NCBI GenBank assembly: GCA_018399915.1 | Contig: JAGYNW010000003.1 | Coordinates: forward strand, 1 to 26,668 | DNA: 26,668 bases | From: Candidatus Omnitrophota bacterium | GTDB taxonomy: Bacteria; Omnitrophota; Gorgyraeia; Zapsychrales; Zapsychraceae | Reading direction: 5' to 3' | Part shown: positions 1-6,710 of the stretch, piece after piece | Layout: the number at the start of each line of letters is the position of its first letter | Position numbering within the stretch: the stretch's first letter is position 1 | Made by a program: the position numbers and the translations under genes | Notes under the pieces: generated by a model | Databases searched by the model: none | What the model was told of the DNA's origin: nothing | The model's input: only the letters and a program-made list of their open reading frames with translations

Positions 1-165
1 TTTGAGATTATGCTGCCCAATGCTGATAACGGAGAATGCATCAACGGGACCGCGGAAGTCGTTCGGATGATCCCTTACGAAGAGGTCGGACTCATGATCT
101 CGTCCATTGACGAAACAAACCAAAACAAGTTGGATCAATTTATCGAAACCACTTCAAAAAAATAA
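1..165 (+). CDS. C-terminal fragment of a probable PilZ-domain protein
   Basis: The first 54 codons of the window are open in frame 1 and end at TAA (163-165); the start lies outside. The fragment runs from FEIMLPN through a GTAEVVRM strand to a VGLMISSIDE strand and a short helix LDQFIETTSKK. This order (hydrophobic strand, 'G.AEVVR', 'G..I..ID', terminal helix 'L..FI') is that of the last part of a PilZ beta-barrel, a family that often binds cyclic di-GMP. The N-terminal RxxxR and D/NxSxxG ligand motifs are not in the window, so nucleotide binding cannot be judged. It converges on glnB and shares a palindromic terminator with it. Any domain before PilZ is unknown. Confidence 0.6.
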   Translation, partial: FEIMLPNADNGECINGTAEVVRMIPYEEVGLMISSIDETNQNKLDQFIETTSKK

Positions 166-180
166 TTCATAGATTATAGA

Positions 181-217
181 CAAAGAAGGCCGCTTGATAA
201 ATAAGCGGCCTTCTTTG
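181..217. terminator. Bidirectional intrinsic terminator between the PilZ gene and glnB
   Basis: A perfect 15-bp inverted repeat (181-195 against 203-217) with a 7-base loop. The stem has a GGCCGC core and ends in a run of T on one strand and A on the other, so it can stop transcription from both sides. It sits 15 bp after the plus-strand stop and 13 bp after the glnB stop. Confidence 0.85.
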
Positions 218-230
218 TCAACAGGCTCCA

Positions 231-572
231 TCAGCCGATGGCGTCATGTCCCTCTTCTTCTGTCCTGATCCGTATAGTCCTCTCAAGAGAAATAACGAAA
301 ATTTTTCCATCTCCGATATTTCCTGTTTTCGCCCCCTTGATAATCGCCTCAATAGTACGCTCAACAAACTGCTCGTTAACGGCGATTTCAAGCCGGATCT
401 TTTTCAGCAGATTAACCTCGTGCACAACACCGCGATAAGTTTCGCTGTAACCCCGTTGCTGACCACAACCCAAGACGTTTGTAACTGTCATCTTGTGAAT
501 ATCCGCGGCGTACAACGCCTTTTTGACATCCGGCAATTTATGCGGTTGAATCATTGCAATAATCAATTTCAT
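231..572 (-). CDS. glnB: P-II nitrogen regulatory protein lacking the Tyr51 uridylylation site
   Basis: This is a full-length PII signal protein (113 aa, E. coli GlnB 112), the trimeric sensor of 2-oxoglutarate and ATP/ADP that binds and closes Amt ammonium channels. It starts MKLIIAMIQP, carries the T-loop GCGQQRGYSETYRG (about residues 35-48), the B-loop TGNIGDGKIF (about 83-92) and the C-loop RIRTEEE. Aligned without gaps to E. coli GlnB, Tyr46 is kept but Tyr51, the residue modified by GlnD, is His. Control by uridylylation at that site is therefore not possible. It lies 39 bp downstream of amtB with AAAGGAGAT ahead of its ATG, the usual amtB-glnK arrangement, so a GlnK-like role is likely. 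Family assignment is near certain; the glnB versus glnK name is not. Confidence 0.95.
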   Translation of the reverse strand: MKLIIAMIQPHKLPDVKKALYAADIHKMTVTNVLGCGQQRGYSETYRGVVHEVNLLKKIRLEIAVNEQFVERTIEAIIKGAKTGNIGDGKIFVISLERTIRIRTEEEGHDAIG

Positions 573-611
573 GATATCTCCTTTTAATAATTTTTATGAT
601 CAAACTAGCGA

Positions 612-1955
612 TTAATCATTGGTAAAGATCTGAAAACCTGCGTAGGCTTCCATAGCGTGTTCTCCAATATCCAATCCTCGCAACTCTTCTTCAGCCGAAA
701 CGCGTATGCCCAGGATCATCTTGATGCCCATGAACAAAACCCAGGCAGAAACAAAGGATACCAGTCCATAAGCAATTATCCCGATCAATTGTATTAAGAC
801 CGAATGATCTGGATTTTGACTAAAGATGCCAACAGCTAAAGTTCCCCAGATACCGCAAACCAGATGCACGGATAATGCTCCAACCGGATCATCCAATTTC
901 AACTTAGCATCAATAAAAATAACTGTGATCACAACTAAACATCCGGAAATCCCTCCAATGATAATCGATGATAAAACACTGACTGTATCCGCTGATGCGG
1001 TTATGCCTACCAAACCTGCCAAAGAACCATTCAAGACCATGGATAGATCCGGTTTTTTTTGCACAATATCTGAAGTGAACATCGCGCCGATAATACCGGC
1101 AGCTGCCGCCAGGGATGTTGTTACCAAGACAAAAGAAACCTTTCCGGGATCCGCAGAAAGCACAGAGCCGCCATTAAATCCGAACCATCCTAACCATAAC
1201 AGAAACACCCCGATCGTCGCTAATGGCATATTATGACCAGGAATGGCTTTTATTCCTGCAGAAGAATATTTCCCTAACCGGGGTCCCAGCACAATAACAC
1301 CTGCCAAGGCTGCCCATCCTCCCACAGAATGGACTAATGTCGAACCGGCAAAATCATAAAAGCCTATGCCGTCGAGCCATCCGCCTCCCCATTTCCAACT
1401 TCCCACAATCGGATAAACAAGCCCCACATAAAGCAAAGAAAAAATAAGAAAACTGTGCAGCTTGATCCTTTCGGCAACGGCACCGGAAACGATGGTCGCG
1501 GCTGTTGCCGCAAACATGCCTTGAAACAGAAAATCTGTCCAATAGGTATACTGTCCATCGGCATAGTTGATTAATCCTGCCGCGCCCAAAGGTGCTTCTA
1601 TTCCAAATCCCGCGAAACCGAAGCATTTGCCTAATAACCAGGCATCTCCGGGATACATAAGATTAAACCCGCAGATGGCGTATGTCAAAAGACCGATCGC
1701 CACGATCGCGACATTCTTGAAAAGGATATTAACCGTATTTTTTGAACGCATCAAACCTGACTCTAAAGTCGCAAACCCCAGATGCATAATAAAAACCAGG
1801 AACGTCGCAACCATCATCCATGTATTATTTACCGTAAACATGGCTTCTTCAGCGGTTACCGCCCCGGCGGCCTCAACAATATTCATAAAGAACAATGTTA
1901 ACAATGTAAACCGCAATAAACCTTTTTTTTGTAATTTTAGCATTGATCGAAACAT
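612..1955 (-). CDS. amtB: Ammonium transporter (Amt family)
   Basis: This gene encodes an inner-membrane ammonium channel of 447 aa. The start was set at the ATG at 1953-1955, preceded by AAAAAAGGAGAAAAG; the open frame continues 12 codons further upstream without a ribosome site. The N-terminus is a signal peptide (hydrophobic FTLLTLFFMNIVEAAGA), then about 11 membrane helices. The family signature FAGSTLVHSVGG carries the first pore histidine, and SVHLVCGIWGT carries the second. Aromatic gate residues are in the expected FATLESG to FQGMFAATAAT stretches. The cytoplasmic tail ending RVSAEEELRGLDIGEHAMEAYAG is the PII-contact tail typical of the family. The gene is followed by glnB, its predicted regulator. 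Expression probably depends on the promoters at 2184-2251 and on passage through two leader hairpins. Confidence 0.95.
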   Translation of the reverse strand: MFRSMLKLQKKGLLRFTLLTLFFMNIVEAAGAVTAEEAMFTVNNTWMMVATFLVFIMHLGFATLESGLMRSKNTVNILFKNVAIVAIGLLTYAICGFNLMYPGDAWLLGKCFGFAGFGIEAPLGAAGLINYADGQYTYWTDFLFQGMFAATAATIVSGAVAERIKLHSFLIFSLLYVGLVYPIVGSWKWGGGWLDGIGFYDFAGSTLVHSVGGWAALAGVIVLGPRLGKYSSAGIKAIPGHNMPLATIGVFLLWLGWFGFNGGSVLSADPGKVSFVLVTTSLAAAAGIIGAMFTSDIVQKKPDLSMVLNGSLAGLVGITASADTVSVLSSIIIGGISGCLVVITVIFIDAKLKLDDPVGALSVHLVCGIWGTLAVGIFSQNPDHSVLIQLIGIIAYGLVSFVSAWVLFMGIKMILGIRVSAEEELRGLDIGEHAMEAYAGFQIFTND

Positions 1956-1997
1956 CTTTTCTCCTTTTTTAATTTTTTTAACTTTATACATATATAT

Positions 1998-2035
1998 AAA
2001 AAACCTCAGTTAAACATATAACGTTTAAATGAGGT
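1998..2035 (-). terminator. Second leader hairpin upstream of amtB
   Basis: An inverted repeat of 13 bp with one mismatch (2003-2015 against 2023-2035, 7-base loop) is followed on the minus strand by six T. It lies only 43 bp before the amtB start codon and after both predicted promoters. Stem ends are ACCTCA/TGAGGT, the rest is AT-rich, so it is weaker than the hairpin at 2062-2108. Confidence 0.55.
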
Positions 2036-2061
2036 CCAACATAAAAATGGTATAAGGACAC

Positions 2062-2108
2062 AAAAAAAAGGCCCTTCCTCAAAAGCATTTTCACTTTTAA
2101 AGAAGAGC
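2062..2108 (-). terminator. Intrinsic terminator or attenuator in the amtB leader
   Basis: On the minus strand GCTCTTC (2102-2108) pairs with GAAGGGC (2071-2077) including one G-U pair. An inner AAAAG/CTTTT stem closes an 8-base loop, and T8 follows (2062-2069). Shape and T run are those of a rho-independent terminator. It lies about 70-110 nt downstream of the predicted amtB start sites and about 200 bp after the PAS gene, so it could end the PAS transcript, attenuate amtB, or both. Confidence 0.7.
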
Positions 2109-2183
2109 AACTTTGCCCTACCAATTATTTACAGAATAATATTTTAGGCCACATTGCCAACAGCATTATTCCGCAAAATTCAT

Positions 2184-2212
2184 ATTATATGGTCTTTTGA
2201 CAACTATGCCAA
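2184..2212 (-). promoter_or_regulatory. Sigma-70-like promoter P1 for amtB
   Basis: Minus strand TTGGCA (2207-2212), 17-bp spacer, TATAAT (2184-2189). The -10 is a perfect consensus and the -35 matches five of six. It lies between the PAS gene stop and amtB. No sigma-54 GG-N10-GC pair was found here, so nitrogen control probably does not use RpoN at this promoter. Confidence 0.6.
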
Positions 2213-2222
2213 AAGATAATTA

Positions 2223-2251
2223 AATATACACGGCTTTTACCGCCTTGTCAA
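2223..2251 (-). promoter_or_regulatory. Sigma-70-like promoter P2 for amtB
   Basis: Minus strand TTGACA (2246-2251), 17-bp spacer, TATATT (2223-2228). The -35 is perfect and the spacing ideal. Its -10 ends 11 bp upstream of the -35 of the second promoter, so both could fire amtB in tandem. The spacer holds GGCGGTAAAAGCC, a small dyad that might bind a regulator. Confidence 0.55.
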
Positions 2252-2306
2252 ATTTTATTCAAAAACTTTATTTAAACAATCTGAAAGTCTGAAATTGTCA
2301 TTAAAA

Positions 2307-2816
2307 TCATCGAGAGGCGTGGTTTTGATCAATATTACGCAACCGATTGATCTCTTGTTTTAGCTCGATCATCTTCAATTCCCTGCCTATTGTGATCCTC
2401 TTAAATTCCTCTAAAACTCTGTTCCTTTCAATCAATGCATCTTCCTGTTTCTTTCTTACGGTCAAATCCCTGGCGACTGCGCAAATATAAGACTTCCCTT
2501 CCGACTCCACTAATTTGGCCTTAACTTCTACAGGAAAAGTCGCTCCGTCTTTACGAATGAGCTTGGATTCATAATGGATCTCCTGTCTTTCAATAAGCAT
2601 AGACCGGGTTTGCGACAATTCAGCAAAATCTTCGATCTCTTGGTCGATATGCACCAATTTCATGCCTCTTAGTGAGTCGCAGGAATAGCCTAAAACTTGA
2701 CAGGCTGCATCATTAACTTCCAATAAAGTCAAGTCTTCCGGATCAATGATAAAGACCAAATCGGTCAACTGATCAATCAATATTTTTAAAAAATCGCCAA
2801 GGCCTAAAAACTTCAT
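2307..2816 (-). CDS. Stand-alone PAS-domain protein with C-terminal coiled coil
   Basis: This 169-aa soluble protein has one PAS domain (about residues 5-120). LVFIIDPEDLTLLEVNDAA and LGYSCDSLRGM mark the N-terminal half, and the PAC part reads RKDGATFPVEVKAKLVES then AVARDLTVRKKQ. It ends in a charged helix ERNRVLEEFKRITIGRELKMIELKQEINRL (written here in two parts of the same stretch: the helix spans about 129-162). That helix resembles the linker that normally joins PAS domains to a histidine kinase or GGDEF output. No output domain follows; the stop is at 2307. AAAGGAGGAATC precedes the ATG. Ligand and partner are unknown. It may dimerise with a kinase or be a relic of one. It stands between the hydrogenase maturation and ammonium operons with its own candidate promoter. 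Confidence 0.8.
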   Translation of the reverse strand: MKFLGLGDFLKILIDQLTDLVFIIDPEDLTLLEVNDAACQVLGYSCDSLRGMKLVHIDQEIEDFAELSQTRSMLIERQEIHYESKLIRKDGATFPVEVKAKLVESEGKSYICAVARDLTVRKKQEDALIERNRVLEEFKRITIGRELKMIELKQEINRLRNIDQNHASR

Positions 2817-2852
2817 GATTCCTCCTTTTATTTTTTTCTTAGAATAAAGAAA

Positions 2853-2880
2853 AGTATAAAAGAGAAAAATATTTTTTCAA
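2853..2880 (-). promoter_or_regulatory. Candidate promoter of the PAS gene
   Basis: Minus strand TTGAAA (2875-2880), 16-bp spacer, TATACT (2853-2858), 37 bp before the PAS ATG. It falls in the 89-bp gap after hydE; no terminator hairpin with a T run is seen there, so readthrough from hydE is also possible. Confidence 0.45.
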
Positions 2881-2905
2881 TAGAATTCTTGCAATATTCA
2901 TCAAA

Positions 2906-3940
2906 CTATTTCTTAGACCGCTTCTCAAAATGGATGGAGTCTCCCCACTGATCATACCCGATAGTCTCGCCCAAAGATTTTATGCGGCTTTCCAGACATC
3001 CCAGACACAATAAAGGTTCCTCCTCAATGCAGGGTTTATCATTATAAAGCTGATAATCCGCCCGGTATTGCTGTGGGGTAATATTCGGCATAAGAATATT
3101 GGCACCCGCCTTTAAAGCTTTTTCCCTGCCGTTCGGATCAAGGGCCTGCAGCGCGGTTGTTGCCGCGATATTGATATCCGGCATAACAATACGTGTTAAA
3201 GCGATCATTTTTAAAGCCAGGATGAAATTCAAGTCCAGGTCCACTGGCTGGGTGGATAACGGGGCTCGTTCCTGGGGAATATACGGTCCCATACCGATCA
3301 TATCAATATCATATTCTGAAAAAAAACGGATATCCCGGACAAGATCCTCTATCTTCTGGTGGGGCAAACCTATCATAACACCCGTTCCGACCTGATAACC
3401 GATCGTTTTGAGATCTCTGAGACACTGTATACGATTGTGAAAAGAATGATCTGCAGGATGCAACCTTTGATAAAGTGTTTCTGATGAGGTTTCGATCCGC
3501 AATAAATAGCGATGCGCGCCTAGATCAAACCACTTTTTATAAACATCATAGGACTGCTCCCCTAAAGAAAGTGTGATACCCAGACGTCCCTCAGATAATG
3601 CTTTGATCTGCGTAATCGTCTCATTGATGAAACGAATATAGGCATCATCCTTCCTCTCTCCCGCCTGCAAAACAAGTGATCCATAATCATTGGCAAATGC
3701 AAATTCCGCACACTGAAGAATCTCTTTTCGGGTAAGACAATACCGGTTCACGGATACGTCCTTGCGGATTCCGCAATAAAAACAGTTTTTTTCACAGATA
3801 TTGCTTAGCTCAATGATCCCCCGAAAATATACTGTCTTTTTGACTATCTCTTCTTTAACGGCGTAGGCTTTTCGAAAAAGACGTTCCAGATCTCTGCTGT
3901 TATTCTTTTGAAGCCATTCAAAAATTTCCTGATCGGTCAT
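2906..3940 (-). CDS. hydE: [FeFe]-hydrogenase maturase HydE (radical SAM)
   Basis: This gene encodes a 344-aa radical SAM enzyme that works after HydG in building the 2Fe subcluster of the H-cluster. ELSNICEKNCFYCGIRKD (about residues 46-63) holds the CxxxCxxC motif for the SAM-binding [4Fe-4S] cluster. The C-terminal C-X7-C-X2-C (CIEEEPLLCLGC) matches the spacing of the optional second cluster described in Thermotoga HydE. The barrel segments LRIETSSETLYQRLHP and GTGVMIGLPHQ are typical of the HydE/BioB/PylB group and favour HydE over those relatives, as does the position 9 bp after hydG. TAGGAG precedes the ATG. It is the last gene of the maturation operon. Confidence 0.95.
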   Translation of the reverse strand: MTDQEIFEWLQKNNSRDLERLFRKAYAVKEEIVKKTVYFRGIIELSNICEKNCFYCGIRKDVSVNRYCLTRKEILQCAEFAFANDYGSLVLQAGERKDDAYIRFINETITQIKALSEGRLGITLSLGEQSYDVYKKWFDLGAHRYLLRIETSSETLYQRLHPADHSFHNRIQCLRDLKTIGYQVGTGVMIGLPHQKIEDLVRDIRFFSEYDIDMIGMGPYIPQERAPLSTQPVDLDLNFILALKMIALTRIVMPDINIAATTALQALDPNGREKALKAGANILMPNITPQQYRADYQLYNDKPCIEEEPLLCLGCLESRIKSLGETIGYDQWGDSIHFEKRSKK

Positions 3941-3949
3941 TCTTCGCTC

Positions 3950-5449
3950 CTAAATATACAAATCCCGTTCACCATTACGAATTCTTTCATAATATTGGCG
4001 AAACTTGGGATACATCTTGGGGTATTTTTCCCGTACTTCACTGATTTCTTTTTCGAGGACCGGTCTGGCTATAGCTTGCGTTTCTTCAGAGCCAAAATCA
4101 TCAAGCCATTCCTGAAAAGTCAAGATCGCGTTCAATTTGCAAAATTTGCCCTCTTCGCCCTTACGTAAAAGCTCCATGATGCACTTGCCTGTGCGTCCAC
4201 ATCGGTATCCGGCTGTACAAAACGATGTGATCATACCCTGTTCACAAAATTCCCGGATCAATTGATCCAAAGTCCTGGGATCGCCTAAAAGAAACTGCTG
4301 TCGGCGGGCGTCCTGATCGGTTATGTTTTCTTGATAAGCCCCGACACCGATCTTGGTTGAGGCATCCATCTGCGTCACCCCAAGAGACAAAGACTGTTTG
4401 CGCATATCAGCTGTTTCCCGAGCGGTAATGATCATTCCGGTATGCGGGATGGCTAAACGAAGAACCAGAATAATCCTTTTAAAATCCTCATCAGAAACCC
4501 GGTATTGTTTAAAATCCTTCATCTCTACATTAAGTGCCGGTTCCAGTCGGGGGAATGAGACCGTATGCGGACCAATACCAAAAACACGTTCTAACTCCAG
4601 CGAATGTTTCACTAAAGCCATAATCTCAAAGCGCCAATCATAGAGCCCGAATAAAACGCCTAACCCTACATCATCAATGCCGGCCTCGAACGCCCGGTGC
4701 ATGGCATACAACCGCCACAGATAATCGCCTTTTATTGTATTTGCCGGATGGACCCGCGCGTAACTCTGTTTGTGGTAGGTTTCTTGAAAGACCTGATAAG
4801 TTCCGATACCTACATCACGCAATTTCTCAAGATCTGCGATCGCAAAAGGTGGCGCGTTCACATTAACTCGACGGATATTCCCTTCTCCCTTTCGAACCTT
4901 TACTTTTACATCATAGATTGTCCGGATACTTTCAATAATATAATCGATATCGTTGCGGGGATGTTCGCCGTAAACCACAATTAACCGTTTATGCCCCACC
5001 TTACCGGCCAATGTCCTGATCTCGTCTCTTATATCACGATCATTTAAAACCTTTCGGCGCGCATCGCAATTATCCTCTTTAAACCCGCAATACAAGCAAT
5101 TGTTAACACAAAAATTTCCTAAATAAAGCGGAGCAAAGGTCACAACCCGGTTATCATAAACTTTTTTCTTAATCTTTAATGCAGTTTCACGCATTTCTGA
5201 TATAAGAGAAAGATCCGTGACATGCAATAATGCTGCCGTCTCGGTAAGACTCAGGTTCTCGATCATCAAAGACTTATCCAATATCGCGCGAATATATTGC
5301 GGGTCAGGATCAGCGCCAGCATTTAAAGCCTTTTGGATCTCAGTCTCGTCCAAAAAACTTTTCCCATTGATCAGATATTTATCAATCTCAGACCTGCGGA
5401 TCCGTTGATGGATCCAGGCCCGTTTATCAGCATTTTCTTTGATGAACAT
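3950..5449 (-). CDS. hydG: [FeFe]-hydrogenase maturase HydG (tyrosine lyase), variant C-terminal cluster motif
   Basis: HydG cleaves tyrosine to p-cresol, CO and cyanide and delivers an Fe(CO)2(CN) synthon for the H-cluster. The start was set at the ATG at 5447-5449 (499 aa), preceded by AAAGGAGGGGCAACG; the frame extends 18 codons further without a ribosome site. The radical SAM motif is Cys114, Cys118, Cys121 (FCVNNCLYCGF). The C-terminal auxiliary cluster normally uses CX2CX22C. Here Cys411 and Cys437 keep the outer 26-residue spacing, but the middle position (414) is Gly, coded GGA. Cysteines appear instead at 417 and 423 (CTAGYRCGRTGKC). The start overlaps the end of hydF by 23 bp, which indicates translational coupling. 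Identity is clear; the cluster geometry is the open point. Confidence 0.93.
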   Translation of the reverse strand: MFIKENADKRAWIHQRIRRSEIDKYLINGKSFLDETEIQKALNAGADPDPQYIRAILDKSLMIENLSLTETAALLHVTDLSLISEMRETALKIKKKVYDNRVVTFAPLYLGNFCVNNCLYCGFKEDNCDARRKVLNDRDIRDEIRTLAGKVGHKRLIVVYGEHPRNDIDYIIESIRTIYDVKVKVRKGEGNIRRVNVNAPPFAIADLEKLRDVGIGTYQVFQETYHKQSYARVHPANTIKGDYLWRLYAMHRAFEAGIDDVGLGVLFGLYDWRFEIMALVKHSLELERVFGIGPHTVSFPRLEPALNVEMKDFKQYRVSDEDFKRIILVLRLAIPHTGMIITARETADMRKQSLSLGVTQMDASTKIGVGAYQENITDQDARRQQFLLGDPRTLDQLIREFCEQGMITSFCTAGYRCGRTGKCIMELLRKGEEGKFCKLNAILTFQEWLDDFGSEETQAIARPVLEKEISEVREKYPKMYPKFRQYYERIRNGERDLYI

Positions 5450-6710
5450 CGTTGCCCCTCCTTTGTTGTATGGCGTCCTTATAAAGCGCCTGTGCCGCTT
5501 CAAACGGCTCTAAAACACGGCTAAGAACCCCTTGGGTCAAAGAAATACATAATCCATAATTCGTTATCGCGACACCTTTGTCTCTGGCAATAGTAATCCG
5601 ATGCAGTGTTTCCCTGCGATTCAACATGCAAGAACCGCATAAAATGATCAATTGATACGGCGCGAGGTCCTCAGGATAATCATGTCCCGCGCACACATCA
5701 ATCTGCAAATCACATCCGGTATATTGTTTCAGCCAGCGCGGAATCTTAACACGCCCGATATCATCCTCGATCGCGTGATGACTGCATCCTTCAGCAATCA
5801 AGATGCGGTCCCCGGATTTCAGGTGCTCGATAACAGCGGCGCCTTTGGCTAATTCCATGAGATCCCCTTTATAACGCGCAAAAAGAATGGAAAAAGTCGT
5901 GCAAAGAATGTCCGGAGGAGTATCAGCGACCATCTTAAGCACGACCTGTGAATCACAGATAACAATACTCGGCTTGGCCTTCAGCTGTTGCAAGAAATAC
6001 GGATATTCTCTTTCCTTAACGACCATAATGGCCGCGTCATTGTCCAAGGCTTCACGGATCGTCTGGACCTGAGGGAGTATCAATCTGCCCTTGGGTGCCT
6101 GTAAGTCGATGGGAACGATCAAAATTCCTATCCCGCCTGCGGGGATCAAATCTCCGATCAAACAGGGTTCAGGCTTATGAGCCGCGGCATAAGCTTTTTG
6201 CAAACATTGTTTAAAATCGCTAACAAACATATCCCTCCGGGAAAAATCCCGGCTACTGACTTCTTGCACCCAAGTGGCATACCGTTTCATTTTTTGCACA
6301 AACGTGTCCGAAGGTGTTTTTAAATCAATCTTATTAATGACCAAAATTAAGGGGACATCCTTTTTCCGGGCTAAATCGCATATCGCAAACTCATAATCAT
6401 CCCATTGATCAGGCTCCACAATAAGCACAAAGATATCCACGCGATCACTGATCAAACTTGTTTTTTGTGACCTTTGTGCCGATAACACAGAAGCATCATC
6501 CACTCCCGCGGTATCATGGAATACAACCGGACCGATCGGAAGCAATTCCATGGGCTTGGAGACAACATCCGTTGTTGTCCCAGGGACATCTGAGGTAATC
6601 GAAACATCCTGTCCCACGATCATATTGAGAAAAGAGGATTTCCCGACATTCATCCTGCCAAACAGGCCTATATGCATACGTAAAGATTTCGGGGTTTTAT
6701 CCATGGTCAT
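5427..6710 (-). CDS. hydF: [FeFe]-hydrogenase maturation GTPase HydF
   Basis: HydF is the scaffold GTPase that carries the 2Fe precursor and loads it into the apo-hydrogenase. The start was chosen at the ATG at 6708-6710 (427 aa) behind AAGGAGATCA; an ATG pair 18 bp upstream lacks that site and an ATG 6 bp downstream is an alternative. The N-terminal Era-like GTPase shows the P-loop GRMNVGKSS (18-26), DTAG (66-69) and NKID. After a dimerisation domain, the cluster domain has C309-S-H311 and C358-GS-C361. The family pattern is CxH...HCxxC; here the His before CxxC is Leu (position 357). It overlaps aspA by 14 bp upstream and hydG by 23 bp downstream. Confidence 0.95.
   Translation of the reverse strand: MTMDKTPKSLRMHIGLFGRMNVGKSSFLNMIVGQDVSITSDVPGTTTDVVSKPMELLPIGPVVFHDTAGVDDASVLSAQRSQKTSLISDRVDIFVLIVEPDQWDDYEFAICDLARKKDVPLILVINKIDLKTPSDTFVQKMKRYATWVQEVSSRDFSRRDMFVSDFKQCLQKAYAAAHKPEPCLIGDLIPAGGIGILIVPIDLQAPKGRLILPQVQTIREALDNDAAIMVVKEREYPYFLQQLKAKPSIVICDSQVVLKMVADTPPDILCTTFSILFARYKGDLMELAKGAAVIEHLKSGDRILIAEGCSHHAIEDDIGRVKIPRWLKQYTGCDLQIDVCAGHDYPEDLAPYQLIILCGSCMLNRRETLHRITIARDKGVAITNYGLCISLTQGVLSRVLEPFEAAQALYKDAIQQRRGNDVHQRKC

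Larger units (their letters stand above)
1956..2176 (-). promoter_or_regulatory. Structured 5' leader of amtB with two terminator-like hairpins
   Basis: About 220 nt separate the nearer promoter's probable start (about 2177) from the amtB ATG. No credible ORF lies in it. The first part (about 2176-2110, minus strand) contains TTGGCAATGTGGCC and GGTAGGGCAAAG and could fold. It is followed by a hairpin with T8 (2062-2108) and a second hairpin with a T run (1998-2035). I compared it from memory with the glutamine (glnA, downstream-peptide), c-di-GMP, cobalamin and guanidine riboswitch consensus motifs and found no match. It may be an attenuator or riboswitch of unrecognised class, or simply terminators of upstream transcription. 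Confidence 0.45.

Noticed and set aside
246..587. 113-codon plus-strand ORF opposite glnB
   Set aside because: Shadow of glnB on the other strand; no ribosome site and no recognisable family.
2110..2176. Known riboswitch (c-di-GMP-I, glutamine, cobalamin) in the amtB leader
   Set aside because: GGGCAAAG and GGCC fragments recall the c-di-GMP-I core, but the order and the partner motifs do not fit; glutamine and cobalamin core boxes are absent.
2110..2260. Sigma-54 promoter for amtB
   Set aside because: TTGGCA and TTGGCAAT stretches exist on the minus strand, but none has GC at the required 10-bp spacing after GG. Two good sigma-70-like promoters are present.
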